Assembly (NCBI RefSeq): GCF_018617875.1
Contig: NZ_JACSKZ010000006.1
Coordinates: 1-64,000, forward strand
Reading direction: 5' to 3'
Source of the DNA: Exiguobacterium algae
GTDB taxonomy: Bacteria > Bacillota > Bacilli > Exiguobacteriales > Exiguobacteriaceae
Length of the DNA stretch: 64,000 nucleotides
Shown: piece after piece, positions 37,941-45,600 of the stretch
Position numbering within the stretch: position 1 is the first letter of the stretch
Layout of the letters: each line of letters starts with the position of its first letter
The notes under the pieces: generated by a model
What the model was told of the DNA's origin: nothing
Seen by the model: only the letters and a program-made list of their open reading frames with translations
Databases searched by the model: none
Program-made: the position numbers and the translations under genes

Positions 37941-38140
37941 AGATCCGCCGCCTTTCAAAAATGTGTTGGGTTAAGGATGAAAGCTACTCGTTTTATTCCC
38001 TTAAGACGGTGAATCGAACACATTTTTACGCATTCAATAAATCCACACAAAGATGTCATCCCCCGGAGTGGGGAAGTTTTGTATAGTAAGGCTAGAAGGA
38101 TTGGTTAAAGGAAGAGACCGGATGAAGGTAGGGAAGTGAA

Positions 38141-38527
38141 ATGAACATCAAATCGATTACGCTTTTATTTGAGAATGGTGAGGATATGCGATTCTCCATT
38201 GAACAAGTCGAGTCATGTCGGATGAAAGACATTCAGGACGGGGCTCGTGTCGTGGCTGACGGCCAAATAGTTCAGGAAAAAGTGATGTACGGACTCGACC
38301 TTGTATTGAAGGCTTCAGCGAATGAAATCGCGTGGGAGGGCGACGAAGCACCGTTCGCTCGCATTCAAAGACTGGCGGACCTCCGTCATCTCTCATTCGA
38401 ATTTGAAGGGATGCGAGGGAAAACGTATCGGGTGGCGTGGCACGATCTCAACGCATCAAGCAATGCATACCAACAGACGACACTTGATGAGACAGGTGAA
38501 CTGCATATACTCGTACAGGTCCCATAA
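38141..38527 (+). CDS. hypothetical protein
   Basis: 128 residues, start behind TAGGGAAGTG. Soluble, mixed alpha/beta, acidic. Opens NIKSITLLFENGEDMRFSIE and closes QTTLDETGELHILVQVP. I recognise no family and no catalytic motif. Own terminator; convergent with a TetR regulator. Confidence 0.65.
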   Translation: MNIKSITLLFENGEDMRFSIEQVESCRMKDIQDGARVVADGQIVQEKVMYGLDLVLKASANEIAWEGDEAPFARIQRLADLRHLSFEFEGMRGKTYRVAWHDLNASSNAYQQTTLDETGELHILVQVP

Positions 38528-38532
38528 AACCT

Positions 38533-38556
38533 GCCTCCCGCTTTGCGCGGGAGGCA
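38533..38556. terminator. bidirectional terminator
   Basis: Perfect 9-bp stem GCCTCCCGC / GCGGGAGGC, loop TTTGC, between the convergent hypothetical and TetR genes. Confidence 0.75.
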
Positions 38557-38557
38557 T

Positions 38558-39163
38558 TTATCGGTTGCGCAGGCCGCCGGCGACGAGCGGCCCTTCAAAC
38601 GTGATCGTGTAAATGATGCGGGCGATATCTTCTGCCGTCTCATCGGTGGACGGTTTGTTCAGCCATTCGTAAATGACCCCCATATGTGCGGAAGAAATAT
38701 AGGAAACGAGATATTCAGACGGCACGAGTGCTTTCGTTGCATCGTACAGGATTGCCGGGGAGCGCTGGAACAGCGCGGCATGCATATAGGCGCGCAGTTT
38801 CGCTTGAAATGCCGGGTCACCGTTCGGTCCGAGGAGCGGTTTCATGATGATTTGATTGTCCTCGATGAACCGGATAAAGGGGACGAGGAAATGGTATGAG
38901 GCTTCGGTCCGCTCGTCACCCAAAATTTTTGGGATATTGCGGATGAGTTTCTGTTCCGCTTCTTCAAAAATTTCCCCGACACACTTCTCCATCAACTCAA
39001 ACTTATCTACATAATGACTGTAAAACGTACCGCGATTGATCCCGGCCCGCTCGGTCAATTGCTTCACGGTGACGGCATCGAATCCGTTCTCCTCAATTAA
39101 TTCGAGAAAGGCCTCTTTGATCAATTTTTTCGTTCGCACGACACGTAAATCGGTCTGTTCCAT
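38558..39163 (-). CDS. TetR/AcrR family transcriptional regulator
   Basis: 201 residues from the ATG at 39163 (AAGAGGAAAA upstream). HTH in the N-terminus: AVTVKQLTERAGINRGTFYS, with YSHYVDKFELM following. The C-terminal domain has the TetR_C_7-like helical pattern. Divergent from an ABC-2 exporter operon (39335) with three copies of a CCAAC-type motif between them, so it probably represses itself and the exporter. Confidence 0.9.
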   Translation of the reverse strand: MEQTDLRVVRTKKLIKEAFLELIEENGFDAVTVKQLTERAGINRGTFYSHYVDKFELMEKCVGEIFEEAEQKLIRNIPKILGDERTEASYHFLVPFIRFIEDNQIIMKPLLGPNGDPAFQAKLRAYMHAALFQRSPAILYDATKALVPSEYLVSYISSAHMGVIYEWLNKPSTDETAEDIARIIYTITFEGPLVAGGLRNR

Positions 39164-39194
39164 CTTTTTTCCTCTTTTCTTCAACATTTCAGCT

Positions 39195-39285
39195 CCAACT
39201 GTTGGAAAACCAACACGGTGACGAAGATTGACGATTGTTGCCTCACTTTTCTAGGACTATACTAAAACTATAAACCAACACGGTG
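39195..39285. promoter_or_regulatory. exporter promoter and candidate TetR operators
   Basis: Promoter for the plus-strand exporter: -35 TTGTTG at 39235-39240, 17-nt spacer, -10 TATACT at 39258-39263. Three 11-bp motifs flank it: CCAACTGTTGG (a palindrome) at 39195-39205, CCAACACGGTG at 39210-39220 and the identical CCAACACGGTG at 39275-39285. The last sits just after the expected transcription start, where a bound repressor would block. Confidence 0.6.
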
Positions 39286-39334
39286 TCTATTATCTAGGTT
39301 AAACAAATTCGGACATCGCAAAGGAGTGGGGAAG

Positions 39335-40063
39335 ATGAACATTCAGTTGACACACGTCGAGAAGTCGTTCGGTGAGCAGTTAGCCATCAACGACATCGAC
39401 TTTACCATTCAATCCGGTGAGATTTGTTGTTTGCTCGGGCCATCCGGGTCCGGGAAAACGACGCTCATCCGGCTCATGATCGGGGCGCTCGCACCGGACC
39501 AGGGAACGGTGCGCGTCGGCGAGACGAAGATGCCAAGCATGAGCATGCTCCGCCAGATCGGATTCATGCCACAAAACGACGGACTGTATGAAGATCTGTC
39601 GGCCGAGGCGAACCTCGAGTTCTTCGGTTCGATCTACAAATTAGGGAAGAAGGCGCTAGAGGCGCGGATCACGGAAGTACTCGCCCTCGTCGATTTGACA
39701 CAGGACCGCAAAAAGCTCGTCCGGAACTTCTCCGGGGGGATGAAGAAACGGTTGTCGCTCGCAATCGCGATTCTTCACAAGCCGGACGTGTTGTTCTTAG
39801 ACGAACCGACGGTCGGGATCGACCCGATTTTGCGCCGGCAAATTTGGGATCAGTTTCAGACGATCCGTGCAGAAGGGACGACCATCATCGTCTCAACTCA
39901 CGTCATGGACGAGGTCCTTGAGTGTGACCGGGCCGCACTCATTTATAACGGTCGCCTAATCGCCTATGATACGGTGCAGCATTTATTGGATCAGACAGAG
40001 AACGGCCGGGTCGAGGAATTGTTCTTGATCGCCGGTGAACAGGAGGTGGGAGAACATGCGTAA
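39335..40063 (+). CDS. ABC transporter ATP-binding protein (drug-type exporter)
   Basis: 242 residues from the ATG at 39335 (AAAGGAGTGGGG upstream). Walker A GPSGSGKTTLIRL at about 37-49, signature NFSGGMKKRLSLAIAI, Walker B VLFLDEPTVGIDP, switch VSTHVMDEV. This is the DrrA/NatA-like pattern of ABC-2 exporters. The permease gene overlaps its 3' end by 8 nt. Probably repressed by the divergent TetR protein; cargo unknown, toxic hydrophobic compounds being usual. Confidence 0.9.
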   Translation: MNIQLTHVEKSFGEQLAINDIDFTIQSGEICCLLGPSGSGKTTLIRLMIGALAPDQGTVRVGETKMPSMSMLRQIGFMPQNDGLYEDLSAEANLEFFGSIYKLGKKALEARITEVLALVDLTQDRKKLVRNFSGGMKKRLSLAIAILHKPDVLFLDEPTVGIDPILRRQIWDQFQTIRAEGTTIIVSTHVMDEVLECDRAALIYNGRLIAYDTVQHLLDQTENGRVEELFLIAGEQEVGEHA

Positions 40064-41069
40064 TTTAGCGAAGCGTGTCATCTTCCAGACATTGAATGAT
40101 AAACGAAGCGTCGCCTTGATTTTAATCGCCCCGCTTCTCATCTTGACGCTCGTCTACTTCTTACTCGGAGATTCGGATTATGTGCCGACCGTCGTCCTGG
40201 ATGAAGACGCACAGGAACAGCTTGTCGAAGCATTCGAGGAGGAGACGTTGGTCGTGAAGCAGGCCGCATTCGACGACCCGAAAACGTATATCGAAGACCA
40301 TGAGGATGTCGATGCTGTCTTTGAAATGACACCGGACGGGACAGCCATCACGTTACGCGAACCGTCAACGAAGTCATCAAAAGCCGTCCGCGAGATTCAG
40401 GATGCTCTCACGACACTGAACCCCGCGGTTGAGATGGATACGGCATTCGTCTATGGGGAAGAAGACCAATCGACCTTTGACTCGTTCGGCTTCGTCTTCT
40501 TATCGCTTTTCTCATTCTTCTTCGTCTTTATCTTGTCCGCGATGGCGCTCGTAAAAGAACGAAGCGGGGGGACACTCGAACGGTTATTGATGACACCGAT
40601 CAAACGGGCACAGGTCATCCTGGGCTATACGGCAGGTTACGGTGTGTTTGCCATCGTGCAATCGATCTTCATCGTCCTTTACTCGATTTATGTGCTCGGT
40701 CTCGCGTCGATCGGCAATATGGCGTGGGTCATGTTGACGATGCTTCTCATGGCAGGGACGGCCGTCTTGTTCGGTGCGACGATTTCCGTGTTTGCCCGTT
40801 CTGAGTTACAGGTCGTGCAGATGATCCCGTTCACGATCATCCCGCAAGTATTCTTCTCGGGACTGATTCCACTCGATTTGATTCCTTACGGGCTCGGGAA
40901 TTTGAGTTACGTCATGCCGATCTATTACGGAGCGACAGCCATCAAAGAAGTGATGGTGTATGGAAGCGGGTTCGCAGGCATTTGGATTTACCTCCTCGGT
41001 TTGATCGTTTATGCCGGAGTCCTTTTCCTCTTGAACATGCGTGCGCTCGGAAAGTATCGGGGACATTAA
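40056..41069 (+). CDS. ABC-2 type exporter permease
   Basis: 337 residues from the ATG at 40056, preceded by GGAGGTGGGAG inside the ATPase gene. One N-terminal helix (about 18-37), a large extracytoplasmic domain (about 40-140), then five helices. The ABC-2 motif around ALVKERSGGTLERLLMTPI is typical. Works with the ATPase upstream as an exporter. Confidence 0.88.
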   Translation: MRNLAKRVIFQTLNDKRSVALILIAPLLILTLVYFLLGDSDYVPTVVLDEDAQEQLVEAFEEETLVVKQAAFDDPKTYIEDHEDVDAVFEMTPDGTAITLREPSTKSSKAVREIQDALTTLNPAVEMDTAFVYGEEDQSTFDSFGFVFLSLFSFFFVFILSAMALVKERSGGTLERLLMTPIKRAQVILGYTAGYGVFAIVQSIFIVLYSIYVLGLASIGNMAWVMLTMLLMAGTAVLFGATISVFARSELQVVQMIPFTIIPQVFFSGLIPLDLIPYGLGNLSYVMPIYYGATAIKEVMVYGSGFAGIWIYLLGLIVYAGVLFLLNMRALGKYRGH

Positions 41070-41093
41070 AAAAAGACTTGATTGCTCAAGTCT
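41067..41093 (-). terminator. terminator of the GNAT gene
   Basis: Stem AGACTTGA / TCAAGTCT (loop TTGC) followed by seven T residues on the minus strand. The GNAT stop codon at 41086 lies within the stem. Confidence 0.8.
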
Positions 41094-41631
41094 CAAACGT
41101 GCGTCCCATTAAAAGGGTATCGTAATATGAACCATCCGCGAGGCGTTTGTCTTTTCGCAACACGCCTTCGACTTCAAAGCCGTACCGCTTATAAAGCGAG
41201 GCGGCTTTTTGGTTGGTTTCGAGCACACTTAAACTCATTTTGACGAGTCCGATTTGCTCTGCCCAATCGATTGAGGCTTGAAGAAGAGCAGACCCTAAAC
41301 CGAGTCCCCAATAGGCTTCTAATACCCCGACACCGAATTCGACGACATGGGCTTTTCGTGACAACGGGCTGCCCTCACAACGTGAAAAGCCGACAATCCT
41401 GTCCTGGACCGTCGCCACGAGAAACAAGTGGTTACCCGTCTCTCGGTCATTTTGGATGAGCCGTTGAAAAGCTTGTTCATCCAGGACGCCTTCCCCCGGT
41501 GCCCGGTCTAAAAATTCCGTTTCTTCGTCTACTTTGGCGCGGACCGCGGTGAGTTCATGTGCGTCGGCGACTTCAGCTGTTCGAATCGTGCAGGTTAGAT
41601 TGTTTTTTATATAGGTGACCGGTTGAATCAT
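41086..41631 (-). CDS. GNAT family N-acetyltransferase
   Basis: 181 residues. Acetyl-CoA-binding motif A is visible as VVEFGVGVLEAYWGLGLGSA followed by LLQASIDWA, and the end has LSVLETNQKAASLYKRYGFE, the motif B region. It resembles RimJ/RimL-like and small-molecule acetyltransferases (MAA7-like). Acceptor unknown. Single gene, convergent with the exporter. Confidence 0.88.
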   Translation of the reverse strand: MIQPVTYIKNNLTCTIRTAEVADAHELTAVRAKVDEETEFLDRAPGEGVLDEQAFQRLIQNDRETGNHLFLVATVQDRIVGFSRCEGSPLSRKAHVVEFGVGVLEAYWGLGLGSALLQASIDWAEQIGLVKMSLSVLETNQKAASLYKRYGFEVEGVLRKDKRLADGSYYDTLLMGRTFET

Positions 41632-41657
41632 GAATTTCCTCCTCGTATTTATGCATA

Positions 41658-41680
41658 TAAAAAAAGCATCTTGTCGATGC
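41658..41680 (-). terminator. terminator of the 26-residue peptide gene
   Basis: Stem GCATC / GATGC with loop, followed on the minus strand by seven or more T residues. It lies 14 nt beyond the stop of the tiny ORF at 41694. Confidence 0.65.
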
Positions 41681-41693
41681 CTCTCCTGACTGC

Positions 41694-41774
41694 TTATTGA
41701 CGTTTAAATAAGAGGACGACGCCCGTTACGAAAAGCGCAAGTCCACTGTACAACCTTACTTGTTTGCAAGTCAC
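41694..41774 (-). CDS. 26-residue membrane peptide
   Basis: GTG-started ORF: V/M-T-C-K-Q-V-R-L-Y, a hydrophobic stretch GLALFVTGVVLLF, and the basic end KRQ. GGGGTGAAGG lies 3-12 nt upstream and a T-rich terminator lies just downstream, which together suggest a real small gene. Basic residues at both ends of a single short helix recall small membrane stress proteins or type I toxin peptides; there is no evidence to choose. Not homologous to the 29-residue peptide at 34780. Confidence 0.45.
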   Translation of the reverse strand: MTCKQVRLYSGLALFVTGVVLLFKRQ

Positions 41775-41884
41775 GATCCTTCACCCCTAAACTCAAATCT
41801 TCTATTATCAGAATAATCGAAAAAACCGAAAAAGGGAACGAAAACCAATTTATTCATTGTAGAATAATCTGGAGGTGAATCAAG

Positions 41885-42367
41885 ATGAATAAAGAAGAAC
41901 GAGCGATTGAACTAAAACGATTCCAAAGAGGACGAATGATGAAACGAATTGCATTTATACTTGTATTGGCCATCCTGATGGTAAGTCTTATCGAACTTGT
42001 CATCATGAAGTCAGAAATCGATATCGAGGTGTTCGTCGATTTTATGATTGGCTTCATCCTTGTCCTGTCTTCGCTTCTGTCGGCCTGGCTTCAATATGAG
42101 GAGAAAGAACTGTCCCAGAGCTTGACGGAAATCGAAGAAGCGAAGATGCTGATTGGAAAACAGTATTTTTGGACATACATTTGTATGATTGCGACCCCGA
42201 CGATTTTATACACGGTTGTCCTGACAGAGTTTTACTTCCTCATGTTTCCGTTTATCCTTTCATATTTTGTCACTGCGGCGGTTGAGGGATACTTTGAGGA
42301 CCGCGTCCAGGAAATAGATGAGGGACATCCGATTAAAGATGAAATTGACAAGGTATCGTTGTGGTGA
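41885..42367 (+). CDS. 4-TM protein, local family member 4
   Basis: 160 residues, CTGGAGGTGA upstream. Charged start MNKEERAIELKRFQRGR, helices at about 20-40 and 48-68, a middle segment EEKELSQSLTEIEEAKML, helices at about 93-110 and 112-130, and a tail VQEIDEGHPIKDEIDKV. The tail matches the D-x-x-H-x-x-x-x-E pattern of the three members at 31.6-34.7 kb; the middle differs more. Single gene before a terminator. Function unknown. Confidence 0.68.
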   Translation: MNKEERAIELKRFQRGRMMKRIAFILVLAILMVSLIELVIMKSEIDIEVFVDFMIGFILVLSSLLSAWLQYEEKELSQSLTEIEEAKMLIGKQYFWTYICMIATPTILYTVVLTEFYFLMFPFILSYFVTAAVEGYFEDRVQEIDEGHPIKDEIDKVSLW

Positions 42368-42384
42368 AATGAATAGACAGTGCG

Positions 42385-42404
42385 AGCGGCGAAAGCCGCT
42401 TTTT
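42385..42404 (+). terminator. terminator of 4-TM member 4
   Basis: Stem AGCGGC / GCCGCT with a GAAA tetraloop and four T residues. It separates the gene from the tracrRNA terminator on the other strand. Confidence 0.8.
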
Positions 42405-42418
42405 GTTTTGAACTGCAT

Positions 42419-42446
42419 AATAAAAACCCCATTGAGAACAATGGGG
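42419..42446 (-). terminator. tracrRNA terminator hairpin
   Basis: Perfect 8-bp stem CCCCATTG / CAATGGGG with an AGAA (plus-strand) loop and five or more T residues on the minus strand. It forms the 3' end of tracrRNA. Confidence 0.9.
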
Positions 42447-42524
42447 TGAGGCGTCAAAACGCCACTGTTACGCTTTAAGCTTATTTTAACTTACCTGTGT
42501 AGTTGTACAGCAGTAGATCTGTAC
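42420..42524 (-). ncRNA. tracrRNA of the type II-A CRISPR system
   Basis: Read on the minus strand. The anti-repeat includes ATCTACTGCTGTACAACTAC and CACAGGT (about 42494-42520); CTACACAGGT pairs with ACCTGTGTAG of the array repeat over 10 bp. The bulge AAGT and the lower stem TAAAAT follow, pairing with TTTTA of the repeat start, exactly as in Streptococcus-type II-A duplexes. Then come AAGC, a GGCG-TTTTGA-CGCC hairpin (42450-42463) and the terminator CCCCATTG-TTCT-CAATGGGG-TTTTT (42419-42446). About 105 nt, transcribed away from cas9. The promoter is described separately. Confidence 0.9.
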
Positions 42525-42530
42525 AACCCC

Positions 42531-42559
42531 ATTATAGATGACACAGAATTTTATGTCAA
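42531..42559 (-). promoter_or_regulatory. tracrRNA promoter (consensus sigma-A)
   Basis: On the minus strand: TTGACA (42554-42559), 17-nt spacer, TATAAT (42531-42536). This is a full match to the housekeeping consensus, so tracrRNA should be strongly and constitutively made, starting near 42524. Confidence 0.93.
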
Positions 42560-42646
42560 ATCAAATATCATAAAAATTGGTTATAAATTAGATATTAATG
42601 GTAATCTATAAGAAGGATAGTTCTTAATTAAAGGAGCGTGATTCGA

Positions 42647-45600
42647 GTGAGTAAGAAGTCGAGAAAGCGTTACGAGAACAGCATAAAAGAACGATACGAT
42701 GGAAATTATTCAATTGGACTAGACATTGGGACGAACTCGGTAGGCTGGGCGGTTATTGACGACTCCTACCAAATTCCTGTTTACAAAGGAAAGAAAGCGT
42801 GGGGTGTGCGACGGTTCGATCAAGGAAATACAGCAGAAAACCGCCGTTTGAAACGAGGTTCAAGAAGACGGATTAATCGGCGTAGGAAGCGTCTTGAGTA
42901 TTTGAAAGAGATATTCCAAATCGGTTTGAATGAAATCGATGAAAAATTTTTAATAGCCCATGACTTGATTGATCAGGAAGATAGCGCGCAGGCGATTGAG
43001 AAATTCAAGCGAGATTCAACTATGCACTCGCTCCAAAAAGTGTTAAAAGTCATCAGCAAAAGTCAGAAGGAGTATCAAGAGTTAATCGCTACATATCCGA
43101 CGATGTTCCATCTTCGGTACGACATCATTTCAAATCCAAATCGAAAGTTTGATTTACGACTCATTTATTTAGCGCTCCATCATATCACGAAAAAAAGAGG
43201 TCACTTTATTCAAGAAGGATTAGAAGTGAAAGAGTTGCTTAACGTTGATGTACAACAAATCCGAAACATTATTGAGGAAATTTCCACTCACTACTCAGAT
43301 GAACCGATTAGCTTAACTAATGAAGAAGCGGAACAGTTATCAACTATCTTACGAGATACTCATATAACAAGGAATGACCGAGTGAAGAAAGCGAAGAAAA
43401 TTCAAAAATCACTTGATCACTTCGCAAGAGCACTGTTAGGGATGAAGTTCTCGGTTACTAAATTGTTTAATATCGATGACGAGGACAAAAAAATCGAATT
43501 TAACAAAGAGCTCGAACCACAGTTAGAGGAGTTGTCTGATATCTTGGACGATATCCAAACACATTACTTATTCGATTTGCAATCAGTATACACATCTCTT
43601 GTTTTTGAAGATGTAATGCAGGGGAGTCATTATTTTTCAGAAGCAAAGGTAAAGGAGTTTAACACATATAAAGAACAACTCTTACAACTTAAAGAGCTGT
43701 TGAAACCGCACGAAATGCTTTATAAACAAGTTTTTATTACACCGAAACCTATCATGAAAGAGTGGAAAAAAACACGAGAGAAAACGTTATATAAACAATT
43801 TTCGCTGCTTGATCGCTACAACTACAGTGATATCAGTTCAAAAAATGACATTTTAGATCACGAAGCATTTTGCAAGTCGCTTGAATCCGTATTGAAAAAA
43901 GTGACTGATTCAAATGAAAAAGAAGAAATATTGGATGAACTGGAAAAGAGAAAATTTTTACTTAAATTAAATCGACGAGATAACGGAACTATTCCATATC
44001 AGTTACATTTGGCCGAAGCAGAAAAAATTCTGGAGAATCAGAAGAAATTTCACGATGTGATTGATGATGAAATGATTGACCGAGTCTGTAAATTGATATC
44101 ATTTAGAATTCCTTACTATGTCGGTCCCCTTACGGATAACGGGAATTCGGAGTTCGCCTGGATGGAGCGTACAGGGCAAGCGGTAAGACCATGGAATTTT
44201 GACGAGACGGTGGATCATGCCACAAGTGCCGAGCGTTTTATTTCACGTATGGTCGGAAACTGTACGTACTTGTATAAACAGCGTGCGTTGCCGAAGCAAT
44301 CGTTAACGTATCAATTGTTTGAAGTGTTAAATGAAATCAACGTTATAAAAGTGGACGGAGTGCGAATCAGTAAACCGGAACGAGACGAACTGCTTAAACT
44401 CTTTTTAAAGCAGAGCAAAGTAAAAATTGCTGACGCAAGTAAATGGCTAGGAGATAAGAAAATATCAGGGACGGCGAAAGAAACGGAATTTTCGAGCTCC
44501 CTAAGAAGTTGGCACGAAATGAGTCGGATTCTTGGCGACATCAATCCGGATAAGGTCTTTTCAGAAGCGTTCGATTCGCAACATGGTCAACGATTTGAAA
44601 TGGCAGAAAATCTAATTTTATGGTCTACCGTCTTCACGGACCGGATGATATTGAAAAGTAAGATTGAACAGACCTATCCCGAGTTTAAAGGCGCCAAACA
44701 AGTGTTAGGTCTTAAATACACGGGGTGGGGCCGCTTATCAAACCGCCTTTTGGTCGAGATGGGTGGGAAAGGTCAGCATAATGGCATACAGACGCTGATG
44801 TATGATTGGAAACTTGGGAAGGGCAAAGATGAAATTTGCTATGGATTTCAGGAAATCATCACCGATAAAAATCTTGGGTTCAAGGAAGCGATACAAAGCT
44901 ATAACCGCGAAACACTAGGGGAAGATCATCGTATCAAATTAGAGTGGATTGAAGACTTGGCAGGGTCACCTGCTATTAAACGCGGTATTTGGCAGTCGTT
45001 TCAGCTGGTAGAAGAATTAGAACGTATTTTTGGAAGACCGAAGCGAATTGTGGTCGAAATGGCTCGAGAAGATCAGCTCAATCCAAAACGAACGAAAAGC
45101 AGAGAAGATCAATTTAAAGAAATTGCTGAAAAATTCCCTGAAGACGTAACGTTACAAAGGTTGAAAACAGAGAACCTTGATTGGGGAGATGTAAGAACGT
45201 GGCTTTATTGTACCCAAAAAGCTCGATGTGCCTACTCGAATGAAACATTAGATCGCAATCTTCTGCACCTATATCAAATTGACCATATCGTTCCGTACAG
45301 CATTTCGCTTGATGACAGTCTTGATAATAAAGTGCTTGTCAAAAGTAAATTAAATCAAGATAAAGCGGATCATTTGATGCCACTTGAAATTATACCTGAG
45401 CGTCGACATTCTGAAATGAAACAGAAGTGGCGTGAATGGCATGAAAAAGGATTGATCTCGAGTAAAAAGTATCATCGGCTATTAATTGAAACGATTACGC
45501 CAAATATGGCTGAAGGATTTATCAATCGGCAACTCGTTGAAACTAGACAAATCACAAAGCATGTTGTCGAGATGTTAAACCACCGCTATGCGAAAGAAGA

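Noticed and set aside
42493-42524. Isolated degenerate CRISPR repeat upstream of cas9
   Set aside because: It looks like a repeat on the plus strand, but its promoter, hairpins and terminator on the minus strand show that it is the tracrRNA anti-repeat.
42638-42646. GTG at 42638 as cas9 start
   Set aside because: It lies 1-2 nt after the ribosome site; the GTG at 42647 has normal spacing.
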